Shown: positions 12,431-25,627, numbered from the stretch's first letter. The stretch is 64,000 nucleotides of DNA from Thysanoteuthis rhombus (GCA_963457665.1 OY735206.1:21282008-21346007); one strand, 5' to 3'. Notes: generated by a model not told the origin, from the letters alone. Program-made: numbers and translations.

Positions 12431-13600
12431 CATTCTGCCCCTGTGCAGAAACCGATGATTTTGACTTTCCGTTTTTTTGCATTCCTATATTACTTTTTCA
12501 TACATATTCATTGCAAAATACACATGTGCTCAGGGCATCAGAGGTTTCTTGCAGTTTCCAGCATTAAATTATCATAAGTTGTATAAATTGCTCAACATGA
12601 AGATTTAGTTTAGAGAAGTAGTTTATTTTTGTAGGAAAATTTTTTTTAATGAATTGTAAATGGATACGACCATTTCTTCAACTATTTTTCTTTTTTGAAA
12701 ATCTTGTCAGTTAAGCAGTGCTTAGGGCATCAAGCAGCTTTGACCCTGCCCCACAGAACGAATTTCATCAATTAAGTTATTATAATCGGACGAGGTGGAG
12801 TAAGTAGCATAAAACTTAGTGATGATGGTCCCTAATACTGAATCTTTATCCCTACTCCAAAAATTTTTGATTGAATTTTATAATCCTTGATGACAACTTC
12901 TCTGTGAAGTCTTGAAATGTATATCTGAGGTGGATCTTCGAGATAAATAAAAGAAGATTTATTATTCTTATTTTTTTTCAAGTAGTCCATGCTATGAACC
13001 CATACTTTGCAATCTACTTTTTTTTCAAATACTTTTTATCTTAGGTAAGTTCCCACAAAAGTAACAATAGTCCAAAATTTCTGATTTCTAATCAGGACCA
13101 CCATTACTAAGCTGTGCCAAAAGCACAATAAACAAACTTATGGTAATAACGGAGAAATAGCTACTTTATGGGTGTATAACATTAAGAGATGACGTTTTTC
13201 TTTTTAATCCTCAGTAATAGAACAAAAATTGGAGTTCCCTCCACTCTTGTACATGATCTATTTTAATGACCAGATAATATAATTCTTGTTCATAAATCAT
13301 GTAACTTCAAGTCGAGGAACCAACTGAACCTCTGACTTATCCATACTTTGAAAAGAAATTCATCACATGTTTTGTCTGCCTTTTTTCATTTATCAATCTA
13401 AACAAGCTATTTTCCAATTGTTTACTTATCAGATTGAAACTCTAAATTTCAAATTGGTAAATATATCTCTCAAAATTATTTCCCTATGTGTAAGTAAATT
13501 AATGTTTGTAAACTGAATGGACCATTGCCAAAACTAAATAAGAAAAAGAATTTAGAACATTTGCACTAAATCCAGGGTGAACATAATGCAATGGGGAGGG
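12430..13600. other. No recognisable feature
   Basis: AT-rich DNA with homopolymers. I see no repeat partner or coding sequence. Confidence 0.5.
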
Positions 13601-13795
13601 AGAGGGTGGAATACAATCTTTTCGTTTTATTGCTGATGTATAGAACTTTTTCGAAGTTCATTCAGAAAAAACAACATCAGTCAGTGCATTAACAAGGTTT
13701 CATTAGTAATATCTTGATACAAGCTTTACTTTTGACGTATGATTAATTCTAACATTTCTTTACTCTTTTCAACATCTCTTTACCAATTGCCTCAT
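13600..13795 (+). repeat. Dispersed repeat K, copy 2
   Basis: It parallels 6640-6835 through TTTTATTGCTGATGTATAGA, ACATCAGTCAGTGCATTAAC, TTCATTAGTAATATCTTGAT then ACAAGCTTTACTTTTGAC, and TTCTAACATTTCTTTACTC. The two copies differ by many substitutions and are old. Confidence 0.55.
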
Positions 13796-13799
13796 CCCT

Positions 13800-15590
13800 T
13801 CATATAGTAATGGAACTTCCAACTATCATATGTTTGTCGATTAAATCAAGACCCGCATGCCCTGTAGGTACTACTAAGTCCAATTTTTGTTTTTAAACAA
13901 AAATTAGAGCTTAACTAAATGTTTCTTTATCATTCTATGGTGTAGATTGGATAGGACTTATCTGACCTTATGATAGTGGAAAAAGAGACAATGTAGAACC
14001 TGGTTTGATTTGAGAATGAATTCCTATTTTTTAGAGATGTTTTGCTGCAGAGAGCTCTAACGAAAACTGAGAATTAAAAAGCAAGAAAAGGAAAAAAAAA
14101 AAAACAGGCTGGGGTTCCAAGATTGGCTGGTGTGATTATCTCAAATATGAACAAAAAAAAATCACAAAATATCTTTTTTTTTAAATCAAGGCATATAAGG
14201 TCAAGATTAAGGGGTACAAGAAAGATTTTGAAAACTGGAATGTGCGCAAGCCCGAAAAAGGCAAAGAACTGCCGATTCAGAGAACCAGACTTGCAAGAGT
14301 TGAATGCAGTCTCACCAAATCTAAGTGGTTGATGTACGGACATAAACAGGTGTTCCATTGAAAGTAATGCACCCACTGGCAATCAACATACAACTCACTA
14401 CCAATAGAAAATTCTTCATTGATTCCAAGAGATGATTAATTCTATGTGAAGACATGTTGTTTTTCTGTGTTTTAAATGAAGTCAGCCAAGATGGTGAAAT
14501 CACATGCAAATAGATTCAAACTTGTCATCTAATGAAACTGGCCAGGTGTCTCAACAGAAAATAAACACGCAAAAAGGAAAAAAAAAAAAAAAAAAAGCCA
14601 AATGAAATTAAAAGAATTTTATCAAGAGAATAAGATTTATCATTGTCTTTAAGTTTGAGATGATGAGTCATTAACATTCAATCTTTTGCTCAGATTATCC
14701 AATCTCCCACCTTTTTTGAGGTTGTCAACCCTTCAACCCTCCTCAGGTATATGAAAAAAAATTAAAAAAGAGGCTGCAAGAAAGCTTGGTTAGCAAAATT
14801 GATTGTTCTGGTTGGTACATAAATAATCTCAAGTTTCCATGAGCAGAGGAGAAAGGCTTGCTTCCAGCTTCCTCGCACGGGAGTGGGAAGAGAAAGGGGC
14901 TGACACCTTGTCCCTTTTCTTGAAATACACACCTGATGAAGGCTGAAGAATGGATCAGCCAAGACATTGTGTTGACAACATTAAAAAAGAGAAGATATTT
15001 TGTTGTACATAAGTTTGAAAACATTTCAGTTAAATAAGGACAAAAGGATGCTGTACAGAAAGACGACTTGTTTTCACACAGTATCTACTTGTTACAAATT
15101 GTTACACATGGGAATAATCAATACACAAACATTGGTTAGCATTGACATAAAGACAAGCTAATACTTATAGATCATAATATTGGAGTCCTTACAAATACAA
15201 AACAATATTTTTGTCTAGGTTTCTAATTTATAATTCATTCTCTAAACAAAGTTAGGATTAACTTCACAAATTCAATATTCGTAAGTGATTGATAAACTTT
15301 GTTGCCACAAAACAGTCACTTATTTATTCACAGAGGATTTATTTTGACATTCAAAAGCAGATATTTTATCACATCAGAAATTTACATTAGTCACTTGAAT
15401 ATTGGACCCCAAAAAAAAAAAAAAACCCAGACGAAATTCCGGTATCGCATACCACTCTTAGGCTGGCTAAGGCTTCAGCTGTCCTTGGTGGAGCTCCACC
15501 TATCACATTACTGTTTACTTAGCCTTGGTTTGCAATAAATGAAATAGACTTATAGGTGACAAGCACTTAAAATGGCCACACTCATTTCAC
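13800..15590. other. No recognisable feature
   Basis: The overlapping frames at 14074-14509 and 14743-15024 are unassigned and have no partner or motif. Long A runs occur at 14091-14104 and 14578-14596. Confidence 0.45.
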
Positions 15591-15735
15591 TCTGCAGTAT
15601 TTTACTCACAATTGGAAGAGTTAGATTCATAACTTTCCCAAAGACAATAGTGCAAGGTTTCTCAGCCGAAGTTTGGACTTGGCTCACCAACGCCTTTCTC
15701 TGGGCTGTTATCTGCCTGACCACTTCACATCTTAT
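15590..15735 (-). repeat. tRNA-headed SINE family S, divergent copy
   Basis: On the minus strand GTGGTCAGGCAGATAACAGC is A-box-like and CCAAGTCCAAACTTCGGC B-box-like. The body reads ACTATTGTCTTTGGGAAAGT then TATGAATCTAACTC. It is more divergent than the 5.2-kb copy. Confidence 0.45.
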
Positions 15736-16070
15736 ACACAAGTAAAGCAAACTTTCTTACTACAAAACAAGCTGCTCAGACAACTAGAATTTTGGCGGTT
15801 TTTGTTTGAAACTATTGTTTTCTTCCACTCCCCAGAGACATTTTGGTAGTGATTTTCAGTGGCCTTGTACCAATGTGATCGGTCAGCTGGAATACTAACC
15901 TATCATTTCAAGACACCAAGTCAATGGTCATCCATAGCAACCATAGTCTAAAGACACAATCAATACGTCAAACTGCATCAATGAAATATACAGAGGAAGA
16001 TCAATATGCAGACTAGAAAGAGGTTTGACCAATGTCAAAACCATACATTCTCAGGAAACATAACCTATAT

Positions 16071-16402
16071 CAGTAGTTCTCAAACTGTGCACCACGGCAA
16101 AATACCCCAAATTTATTTCAAGCCTTGAATGTGTCAGGTAGAGGTATTATGTCTATCCCGCTTCTGTCGCAGAGTTACCAATCCAGTGGTTTTATCACTA
16201 GATTTTGTGGGATCAGAATCTTTTTAGCGACTAATGAAGAGAAAAAGAGGCACCAAATACATATATCAGAACGCTTACGAGTTTTGTCCACTGAAAACTG
16301 AAATGCTTTTGTCTAATTCATTTCATTTTTACAGTTAGTAGATCTTGCAAATCAAATATATTTCTTAGTGTGCCAACATACAATGAAGTTTGGCAACCTC
16401 TG
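16071..16402. mobile_element. hAT-type MITE with 8-bp TSD
   Basis: The left end CAGTAGTTCTCAAACTGTG and right end ...AGTTTGGCAACCTCTG form imperfect hAT-like terminal inverted repeats (CAGWGGTTSYCAAACT). The flanking octamers are ACCTATAT (16063-16070) and ACCTAGAT (16403-16410), a single mismatch, as expected for an old hAT target duplication. No coding capacity. A second copy is at 33.9 kb. Confidence 0.8.
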
Positions 16403-16410
16403 ACCTAGAT

Positions 16411-18270
16411 GGATACACAGCTTATTCAATACTTCTGAAATTTTCAAGTATTCGAGCACCTAAATGGTTTATATCTAGTGCATTTTTATAAATCAGCAAA
16501 TCAGACAAATGTACTTTCTACCATGTTCCAATGATGTAAAATGCAAGTACTGTTTTGTTTTTAATTTCAAAATAGGAATTGACCCTAGCAAATGATCAGA
16601 ACAATGACTTGACACTTTAAGGGAAAAAAAGAAGCCTAAATGCTAACTTTCTTGATTGTATCAGCAGTTGTGCTATTCATGAGGAGGAAATTGAACTCTT
16701 ACTAAAACTATCACTGGATTTTTTTTATTGCATCATTTACTCTAATATAAGCCTTTTTTTCTTTAACAAGACAATTTCCAAATTACATTAGTGCCAGATG
16801 TAGTTCTTCCTATTTTCTCAATTACTCAAGATAAAGACTTCTTTTAGGTATAATCTCAGCAAGGAATTTTTTTGCTTTGCTTGAAAATCCTCACTTCAAA
16901 GATGATCAGAGAATCTAGAGTGGGAAAATACAAGAGAGAAAGACATCACAAGAATATGAGAATACAATGATGGAAAGATCTTGAGAGCACTTGGATGTTG
17001 CAGATTTTATAAGTATAAGACTGCAGCACAAAAGTAGGTTTTTTTTCTTCATTTCTTCTTAATCTTTAAAATTTAAAACAATTTGTTTCTCTTAAGTAAA
17101 TAGTATTAATGCAGATCATCTGCTTTGAATCTTGCACATCAATGTCATAAAATTAATGAATGACATTGTTTAAATGCTTTACTAAAATGAACTTGGATTT
17201 TTTAACTCACATAGAAAAAAAGAAAAAAGGAGTCAACTCAATAATTAGCATTTAATAGTTATCTCACTTGATAAATGTTATAGACAAAAAATAGACATAC
17301 ACGTTGCATATCAAGTAAGCAGATGGTTTTTATACCTTTTTTAATACAAATTTTGAATTCATCAGGATTTAAAACAGAACAAATACCATATCTTAGCATA
17401 TTGATCTTGTCATAGGTCAAATGGTAAGTATCATTCCTTCTAGCTTTAATGGTTTTAATACATCCTTAGTAGTACAGCAATATTAAGTTTATTTTTCTTT
17501 TTGGCGAACATGCTACTTTATTCAATTTTTCATTGGTAATATTTTGGCATTGCTGGTCAACGCCTTTTCCAAACTGGATTACAAAAGCGTCACAAAATTT
17601 CTTGTTACCAATTGTTTTTGTTATTTGTATGATAAAATTGCTTGGTCATTCTTTCCATGAGAGGAATCCAAGATTGCGTAGTCACTAATTTCCCATCATT
17701 CTGATTCACAAGTGTTTTATCTTCAGTTTTTGCAAATTGTATTTCAAGAGCTTCCTTTATTTATCTAGTGTAATTTTGTTGTATGTTTAGAGTTTTAGAG
17801 TACAAACACTCAAATTGGTGCTGACACTCATAACTGAGTTCTGCTGCTCCTGAGCTTTAATAAACCACAATAGATAAGAAACATAATCAAACTCCCGCTG
17901 GAGTTGACTGATTTTCCACACTGGTAACAACAATCACCCTCATCAACTAAAACCCTTCAAGTCAACTGATGAGGCTTAAATTTGGTATGCAGTCTTATTT
18001 TAACTCTGCAAGAAGATTTATGGAGAAAAACCATTGAAAATTCAGCCTAGGGGCTGAAATAGTTGCATTTTTCTATGTATATATATATGTGTCACATGTA
18101 TAGCTCGAAATGTTCATAGAGACTTGAAATTTTGCATACACACTCTACCCACAACGACTTACGAAAACATATTTCTTTTTCTAACATAGTGGAAGTGCAC
18201 AAAAGAATGATTCCTTCAAAAGAAGGACTTGAAAGATTTAAATTCAAGTGCATATCTGGTTGTTGAACAG
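16411..18270. other. No recognisable feature
   Basis: Almost no open frame over 60 codons occurs here. The sequence is AT-rich and non-repetitive within the window. Confidence 0.5.
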
Positions 18271-18483
18271 ATATTACCCTATTAACTGCAAATGACGGAA
18301 ATTCCAGTCATTGCATTTCAATGGCCACCTCAATGAAATTTCTGTTTTATTGTGATTGAGGGCAACTCAGTAGTATCTGAGTCAAAGCTTTTATCTTGCA
18401 ATAGACTAGGGCCTTTATTCTGCAATGGATAACTATTAAACTTGCCACCTTCTGCATTTAATGGGTTAATCTTGCTTACAGAT
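18271..18483. repeat. Family C element (MITE-like)
   Basis: The ends TTACCCTATTAACTGCAAAT then GACGG, and ACCTTCTGCATTTAATGGGT then TAATC, are imperfect inverted repeats of about 20 bp. The interior has GAAATTTCTGTTTTATTGTG and ATCTTGCAATAGACTAG. Copies at 24.3 and 30.3 kb share this order in inverse orientation. No ORF. Confidence 0.65.
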
Positions 18484-18731
18484 CTCCACTGCAACCAGTG
18501 GAAAACTCATTACCACATCTAAGGAAGCAATTACAAGTGCTGCAATGCCAATACACAATCTACACAATATATAGGACTGTTATGCAACAGGAGTACGAAA
18601 AACCAGAATAGGAGAAGGCCGCTTTTATCCTCACTGAAGTGTTATGAAATGTAATAGCAAATAGAAGGTTGAAAAAGGAAGAGAAATAGGAAAGACTATT
18701 ATATGAGATAATTGAACATTAATGTAACAGA

Positions 18732-19288
18732 TCTGGTTAGTCATGCAATGAAAACCAGCACATGGCCAATGTCCTTTGGAAGCATACCATGTTGGGGGTA
18801 ATCAATTAAAAAATTAGAAAAAGAGGTGATCAATGAATAATTTACCTTCCAGATTCTTGCTGGTAGGTGATCACTAAATAAGTTCCAATTTCCCAAAGGC
18901 AGACATAGACACTGCCAGACACAAACTAAGGAATCAATTTTGCATAAACATACATTGTAAATTGATCTCTCCACAAAAAACTAATTTAGGAGTGGAATTT
19001 TAAAAAAACAAGTAGGGATGCTGCTGGACACAAACTAGGGGATCAATTTAGCATAAATTTACATTAAAAATTGATCCCATCCTCAAAGGTCTATTATGGG
19101 GTAGGAGACAGGGATTTTCAAAAAATAAAAAAAAAATTTAAAAAAAACATGTTTCTAGTCATAAGAAGTAAGAGTTCAAATTTTCAGCGCTCTAATTCTA
19201 TTGGTGCATCCTGTACACACAATACATATAGCTGACAAGCAAGAGGAGTTTAAAAAATGAAGAAACCCCATGTAGATAGTTTTTAATA
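18732..19288 (-). repeat. Family A element (internally duplicated copy)
   Basis: It begins TCTGGTTAGTCATGCAATG and continues with the family hallmarks GGCCAATGTCCTTTGGAAGC, ATACCATGTTGGGGGTAATC, GTGATCACTAAATAA and ACACAAACTAAGGAATC. A second CTGGACACAAACTAGGGGAT about 120 bp later shows that the middle is duplicated, which explains a length of ~560 bp against the usual 400. Ends carry the TAGAAAC-type inverted motif in decayed form. No ORF. Confidence 0.78.
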
Positions 19289-19446
19289 GAGGACATAGAG
19301 AAAGGAGGAGAAATAGGACAGTATTATTACAGGGAATAATTGAACATTAATGTAATAAGCATTGCATTTCTTTATCATCAGCTACATGCAATCAGCAGTA
19401 TAGTTGCTATGGTAACCAATATTCAATCAGAGTCAGCAAAGCAATC

Positions 19447-19550
19447 ATATACCATATTTATTCATACATAATGCGGGAATTTGATTTTTTTAAATCAGGG
19501 ACAAAATTATACTTAAATGCAATACACATATACCCATATTACTGATTTTA
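19447..19550. repeat. Partial copy of the CGTATTTA MITE
   Basis: The words ATATTTATTCATACATAATG and CGGGAATTTGATTTTTTTAA followed by ATCAGGGACAAAATT parallel the left half of the 27.28-kb element, including the same following ACTGATTTT. The right terminal repeat is missing and the copy runs into a (CA)n tract at 19554. Confidence 0.55.
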
Positions 19551-19780
19551 ATCACACACACACACAATTTAAGTATTGCACTTTCTTTGCAGTTTCTAAA
19601 TACTTGGCATTTACCGCTCACATGTTAAGATAGCTTGAGATGTTATTACTTGAAATAAACGAACATTTCGATAGTTACATTTGAAATTGCCACTTTGATG
19701 AAGCAGAAAAGCGAAACATATCATTTGAATGAATTTGATTTAAATACAACTATTTTTCCATATTGCCAGCAAAATACAGC

Positions 19781-19782
19781 CA

Positions 19783-19830
<48 letters not shown>
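19781..19830. repeat. (TA)n microsatellite
   Basis: About 25 TA units. The 117-codon minus-strand frame through it (Ile-Tyr runs) is an artefact. Confidence 0.93.
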
Positions 19831-19836
<6 letters not shown>

Positions 19837-20079
19837 GGATATAATAGTGTTGAATAGAATCAATCTTCCTAAACATACATCTAAAAGTATGTAAAATTTT
19901 GCTTCCTAAAAACCACACAAGAAAAGCAACAAGCTGCAGCCCGTAAAGAAAGAACCAATTATAAATCATTAAGTGAAAGATTTGTGTATAGATAGGATCA
20001 AAAAGAAAACAAAATTGATAAGCAACCCATGAAGCAAGAAAAAAATAAACAGATGACACAGATTTTGGAGACATTTAGG

Positions 20080-21265
20080 AACCACGCTTTGTCAATTGAT
20101 TGCTGAAGTGTAGTAATGAGCAAATAATGAAAATAATAGGCTTGGAAAGAGAGACGATAGATAAGTAAATGTCAAAATGAGCAGAAACACAGTAAAACGT
20201 GAAACCAGTCATTATCCAAATGGAGAGTGGCTCAATCACGACAAATGGGAAAACTTAACAAAATTGACGAGCAAAAGACAGTCAACTACAAAACACTCAG
20301 ACATTGCACACCTTTGCCAATGCCATACATTAACTGAAAACTGAATGAGATTTTTTTTTTTCTTCTTACTAGGTAGGGAAGTTTAAATGTACAAATATTA
20401 AGTTATTTGCCCTGAAATTCAAATTTAGCCCTTTTATGGACACGTTTTTTTTTAATCTCTTCTCCAGCAAAATAATAAAATAATCTTGCAGATTTGCCCA
20501 AAAATTTGTATTTTGTTATGAGAAATCCATTAATAATAAAAATTTTTTAAAAAAAAACCCAAGAAATGATTTCCTTAAACTGAACTTGAAAGGCAAGAAT
20601 AATGACCAAAATGAATTTCTCAAAATAAACTAGATATAATCAGTGGTATTACACAATAATCCGGGACTACCAGCAGTGGAGATACGAGATTTGTTAGTGG
20701 TGATTTTTGAAAATGTTATAGTCATACCTAACATCAAAGAAAATTGCATAAACTTAGTGCACGACTGTCAGTAAATATGATATATTCCCCATGCAGCTAC
20801 AAATCATGTATATCATATAACAATTATTCAGCAGAAAAAAAAAAGACACACATGATAGTGAATGCAACCATGAATGACAAACAATTGATGTTGGATGGAA
20901 ATCTAAACAAAACATCATTTCCTTCATGATTTTGTATCAATTCAACATATACATTTGTAAAACAGATGATGCAATCAACTTAACAGATAGCAAATAGGAT
21001 CCTGTTATTTTTTCTTTTTAAATAAATATATAAACACTTAGTAGGCAATACAAAAGAACAATTGGGAAAGAATTATTCTACAGGGAATGAATGAATGTTT
21101 ATTTATGATTACCATTAAATTGTTGCTTATTAAGATTCACTTAATCATTAAGTCAATTAGACAATCTAAAACAAACTGCAAATTAATGATTCTCTTCTGA
21201 CTGCCAGTCAAACCTATTACAAACACCTCGAAATAAGAAAAAAAAAAGCACACTGCCAAAAAACG
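20080..21265. other. No recognisable feature
   Basis: AT-rich unique sequence up to the 5S-derived repeat. The 61-codon frame at 20744 has no domain. Confidence 0.5.
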
Positions 21266-21269
21266 TTAG

Positions 21270-21366
21270 ATAAACCAGTTCTCATACAGTTCATTAAGTT
21301 AAGCTACATTAAGCCCGGTCAGTACTTAGATGGGTGATCACTTGGGAATACCACGTGCCATAAGTG
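21270..21366 (+). repeat. 5S rRNA-derived repeat, copy 1
   Basis: The sequence AACCAGTTCTCATACAGTTC, ATTAAGTTAAGCTACATTAA, GCCCGGTCAGTACTTAGATG, GGTGATCACTTGGGAATACC follows the 3' two-thirds of eukaryotic 5S rRNA (AAGTTAAGC, GGTCAGTACTTGGATGGGTGACC, GGGAATACC). Substitutions and the missing 5' third mean it is a pseudogene or a 5S-headed SINE, not a functional gene. Confidence 0.75.
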
Positions 21367-21604
21367 AAAATGGTAAAGTGAGCGATGGCACTTCAGGTGC
21401 TTGTCATATCTTAGTCTATTTCACATATTGCAAGCCGAGACAAGAGAATCTCATGATGAAGAAAATCCAAGTAGGGGATACTAATGCTGAAGGCAGGGTA
21501 AGGGCACAACAAACCTTAAAAGAAGAAGAAATCAAATGAAGAAACCCTAGGTTGGCAAGCTTTTAGCAGAGTAAAATGGAGTCTACAATCAATGCATCCA
21601 CTAG

Positions 21605-21825
21605 ATAGTTACCAACGGAGCTGAAACATGGAATTCAACTAAGAAATTGGCTCTCATACTAAGAACCATGCAATGGGCACAGGAGAGGATCAAGCTTAAT
21701 CTCATTATATTAGAGTCAGAGGCATCGGAAAAAAAAAAAAAAAATTTCAGAAAATTCAAGCAGCAATGGGAGGTCATGTTGTAAGAATGCTCCTGGACAT
21801 CACAACACACACAACTTGAATCCCC
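21605..21825 (+). pseudogene. RTE-type LINE C-terminal relic
   Basis: The segment aligns by eye to the LINE region YGAETWNLTKK through GHVARM. It shows GAETWNSTKK-like, LRTMQWAQERIKLNLI-like and then, after a T/A-rich interruption, GGHVVRMLLDITTHTT-like sequence. Several indels and stops are present, including an A run at 21729-21745. It is more decayed than the 53.5-kb and 62.4-kb fragments. Confidence 0.7.
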
Positions 21826-22744
21826 ATAACTGAAATGGAAACTTTACGAATAGTATTTAAAGAATTCATGGAGCACTAAAAGATCATTTCTTTAAGGCAA
21901 TGAGTAATAGAAAAACAAACATGATTTGAAACAAAATTTAGCTTTTCATTGACTTGTAGATCAACTACAGGCATATAGATATTATCTCCTCACATATCTA
22001 CTGGGTCAAGCAATGGTAGAAATTGTGTAAAATTCACAGTTCAGCAAATTAAAACCAGCAGGAATCGTGTTTCATATACACCTTCAACAAGAGCTTCTTG
22101 TTATTATCAATGATAAATACCTACAGCTATTATTAGGATTACATTTTCATGACACAACATGTGATAAAAAACAAAACAAAGACAGTGCTAAAAACATGTC
22201 TCAGGGTCCAATTAGTAAACATAGAAAATTTGGTGACCATAGCTCTAGCTATCCTTGGTTTACATGACGAACAGACAGACATTAGGTGAATTATTTATTG
22301 TAAGATACTCAATCTGTTAGAAGTTAGTGATTTCAAGTGGTAATGTGTGAATAATAAAAATAACATACATACTTGTTTGTTCTAGCAGTAAAGAAAGCTT
22401 AAATACAACAGGTAATAACAGTACGCTCCTGATTTTGCCAAGGTGACACATGCTTAGCAATTCAGAATGAAGGAAGCAAGAATAATTATTTGCAGGTTTC
22501 TCAAGATGTATATATCAGATTGAGGAGACAACTTGGAAAGCTGAAGTAAATGCTACAAATGAGATTTCTTCATTTAACTTGACACATTTTGTTAGTCAAA
22601 GTTGACATCATCCGAAAAATGTATATATGTATGTATGTATGTATGTCTGTAGGGCTTTTCCCATCTTGGCATACAGTCTTAGCAGCTTCAAGACTTGGTT
22701 AGGAGATCAGCCTGAGATCAGGGGGATACTTCCCAAGCAAGTAA

Positions 22745-22843
22745 CAGCAATTGGCATTCCCAGATGGTCACCCATTTAGGTACGGACCAGGCTTGACATT
22801 GCATTGGTGATCGAACAAAAACACGATTTGGCCATAATTTAAA
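22745..22843 (-). repeat. 5S rRNA-derived repeat, copy 2
   Basis: The plus strand reads GGCATTCCCAGATGGTCACC, CATTTAGGTACGGACCAGGC then TTGACATTGC, the reverse complement of the 5S 3' half. CCAAATCGTG follows upstream, as in copy 3 (CCAAATCAAG), so the two share sequence outside the 5S part and probably derive from a 5S-headed SINE. Confidence 0.7.
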
Positions 22844-23074
22844 ATACATCAACGACCCATATAAACAACAATATACCTTTAAGAACACACTTATAAGGAC
22901 TATGTAGTTATTTGCATTTATTCAAATTCTATTAATTTCAACTAGTATAATGGTATGAGCCATAAGGGACCCAGTGAAGATTTTAAGAGAATATCTCAAT
23001 TATCGAAGAAGTATCAGAATTCAGAAATGTAAGTAATAGCAAAACATAAAATAAGAAACACAAACGTGCGTACA

Positions 23075-23081
<7 letters not shown>

Positions 23082-23108
<27 letters not shown>

Positions 23109-23109
23109 A
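23082..23109. repeat. (TA)n microsatellite
   Basis: About 13 TA units after a short GTGTGTGTA stretch. Confidence 0.9.
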
Positions 23110-23174
23110 GAGTGAATATAGTTTTTCATAATCACAGCATCAGTGGAAGCAAAAGGTTCAACTTGCCATTATGT

Positions 23175-23495
23175 AATTTTAGTACTGTTTATAATTTTGA
23201 GAAGTGTCATCAACATGACAAGAATTTTTCCAACAACTGAACTCTCCATCGTTGTTTATGCTGTTTGCACATTTCAGCCGATTCATTCTACGGCATTCTT
23301 CTGGCGTGATATGTGATATCCGTAAGGAGCGAGTGTCTTTTTTTGGTTTCCTTCTCTGGTAGTGCAAAGTAAAAATGGTATCAAAACAGAAAATTCAAAC
23401 CCAAGAGAAATATTTTTAAGTTATTCTTAACAAACATTGTGTGAATAACACAAACAACAAGAAAGAGTTCTATTATCCAAATAACTCTTTGAATC
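23175..23495. repeat. Foldback-type element J, copy 1
   Basis: The left part on the minus strand reads CCAGAAGAATGCCGTAGAAT then GAATCGGCTGAAATGTGC. The right part on plus reads ATAACACAAACAACAAGAAA then GAGTTCTATTATCC and AAATAACTCTTTGAA. Both correspond to the same terminal block found twice, in inverse orientation, at 32.1-32.6 kb. The right terminal block is truncated. Confidence 0.5.
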
Positions 23496-23614
23496 CAAGT
23501 AGATACTCAAATTAATACCTGGCACTCATTAAAGCAAAGAATATTCCTAAAAGCAGAGAGGATAATTTGCTAACCACAGCCGTTAATAAAGTAAATCTAA
23601 GCAGTGAAATGAAA

Positions 23615-24045
23615 CTAGCCATCACAGTCAATAATTGAAAAAAAAAAAAAAAAGAAAAAAAAAAGCATTAAAATTTGAAGTTGTGTAAAAAAAATAACTC
23701 AATTGAAGAATAAATATGATCAGAATAAATTCTATTTGTGACAAAAAGGAAAACATCTACAGATTAAGGGAAAAAAACAAAACACATCAAGGATTACCTA
23801 GGTTCAGGAGAATCCAAATATTATCAATAAACTCATCAAAATAAGACCATCAACCAACAAAAAAAAAAATAAACAAAAAATAACAAAAGCTTTTTTCCCA
23901 AAAATAAAAAACATTTTTAGAAAAGGTTTAGTGGACTACTGATATTAATTTTCAAGTCAGTAGACAAAACGGTATAGCCAGGAGCACTGGAACACACAAA
24001 CAAGCACATATAAAAGAAGATAAAACCATTCGCCATCTCTGGTGG
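23615..24045 (+). repeat. Dispersed repeat L, copy 1
   Basis: It shares with 49.6-49.9 kb the words ATCACAGTCAATAATTG, ATCAGAATAAATTCTATTTG, GAAAACATCTA, GGTTTAGTGGACTACTGAT and TTTTCAAGTCAGTAGACAAA then ACGGTATAGCCAGGAGCACT. Long A runs separate the blocks. No coding capacity. Confidence 0.6.
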
Positions 24046-24339
24046 CTACAGTTGTTCAACAGTATTATAGGCCTCTGTCAAAATCCTTTATAAATATCAA
24101 TGAAACTTCACCAACGATGAGAATATCAAATATTTATAGCTGATGAAAATCAGAAATTTACTATTATCAGTTGAAACAGTTTTCAACTGCAAAATGGTAA
24201 CAATCATAGAATGGCTATCACCATAGCAATGATTAGAACACAATAGTGAAATCACACTTACAAGTAAGCACCTTCACTACACTGTTTCATAGTGCTTTCT
24301 CACCCTCTAAATGATTACATCAGTAATATTAACCAACTG

Positions 24340-24622
24340 CTAAATATTATCCATTACAAGATAGAAGCCCTGACTCACTAATAGAACAGAGTTGCCATGA
24401 TCGCAATAAAATGGAAATTTCCATCATTCACAATTAATGGGTTCAAGAGAGAGTCGATACACTAGACATTTATAATAAAGTAATAGTTATCCATTGCAAG
24501 ATAAAAATCCTGACTCACGAATAGAACGGAGTCGCCATCAATCGCAATAAAAAGGAAATTTTATAGAGTTGGTCACAGAACAGCAATGGCAGAAATTTCC
24601 GTCATTTGCAGTGAATAGGTTA
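24340..24622. repeat. Family C elements, two partial units in tandem
   Basis: Two similar blocks follow each other: ATCCATTACAAGATAGAAGC then CCTGACTCACTAATAGAACA at 24350, and ATCCATTGCAAGATAAAAAT then CCTGACTCACGAATAGAACG at 24488. The second ends AAATTTCCGTCATTTGCAGT followed by GAATAGGTTAAC, matching the terminal repeat of the family. Confidence 0.65.
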
Positions 24623-25426
24623 ACAAGGTATGCTTAACGCATGAACTGGTATTTGTATCACCAGAAACACTTAAATAAGACTATCTATCCTATCTCAACT
24701 TTTATCAAGAAACCTTTTGTTGTTGCCATAGCAATGATTCAAAGTTCGAGAAGTGGTCTGAGATGGAGACTGACTTTATTTCCCTGATACCCGAGACTAC
24801 CAATAATGTTTCACTCTGTTACCATGGTGACAATCACAACAATATTAACAGTGCAATAATTTTCAACCATTACCATCGACTGGGAGCAGATCAGAATAGA
24901 AATCTCAGTTTCAAGAGCAACAGTTTTGCAAATCACAGAAGCCGCGAAAGAAGTGATTTTTATGGAAATAGATGATCATTATAGTAACGATAGTGATCAC
25001 AGCAGCAGCAGCAGATGCTAAGCATCGCGATACAAGCAGCTGAAGGGTTACTATGTAGTAGTAGTAGTCATAGTAGCAATAGTAAGGGGTATTCTGAAAG
25101 TATACTATCATTAGTTGGAGATGGTACTAATATCTTTCAACTGAGAAGGATGATGATGTTAGTAGCACTTACAGTAATATTGTCGACTGCTGTGGGGGTG
25201 GGTGAGGGTTGTGACCTTCACGGTAAAACATTTTCCTCTCACTGCTGATATATTACGGCTGCTAAACTATCATTATCAGCATCATTTTAGTTCTTGTTTT
25301 CTCCCGGCTGTAGTCATGCCGGTCTATAAGAAGAAGAGAGGACTAAGCAATCAAGAAAGATGATTACGACAACGACTTGTGGTGTTGGAGAGGAAGCAGT
25401 TAGTTGCAAGCAACAGGAAATGCCGT

Positions 25427-25545
25427 ATATACTCATGTAATGGTCGACTTCATGTGATGTTCAGCCCCTATTTTTTGGGCCCTCAGAAAATCATGGATTT
25501 ATCGTATAACACATACCGTGTATAATGATCGACCCTCTAATTATA
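25427..25545. repeat. Divergent relative of the CGTATTTA MITE group
   Basis: CCGTATATACTCATGTAATG followed by GTCGACTT at the left, and CCGTGTATAATGATCGACCC at the right, share the CGTATA-TGTATAATG signature but appear in the same orientation rather than inverted. It may be two partial copies in tandem. No coding capacity. Confidence 0.4.
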
Positions 25546-25581
25546 GGTTTAAAAAATTGATCTCAAAAAGTCACACATCAC

Positions 25582-25584
<3 letters not shown>

Positions 25585-25627
<43 letters not shown>
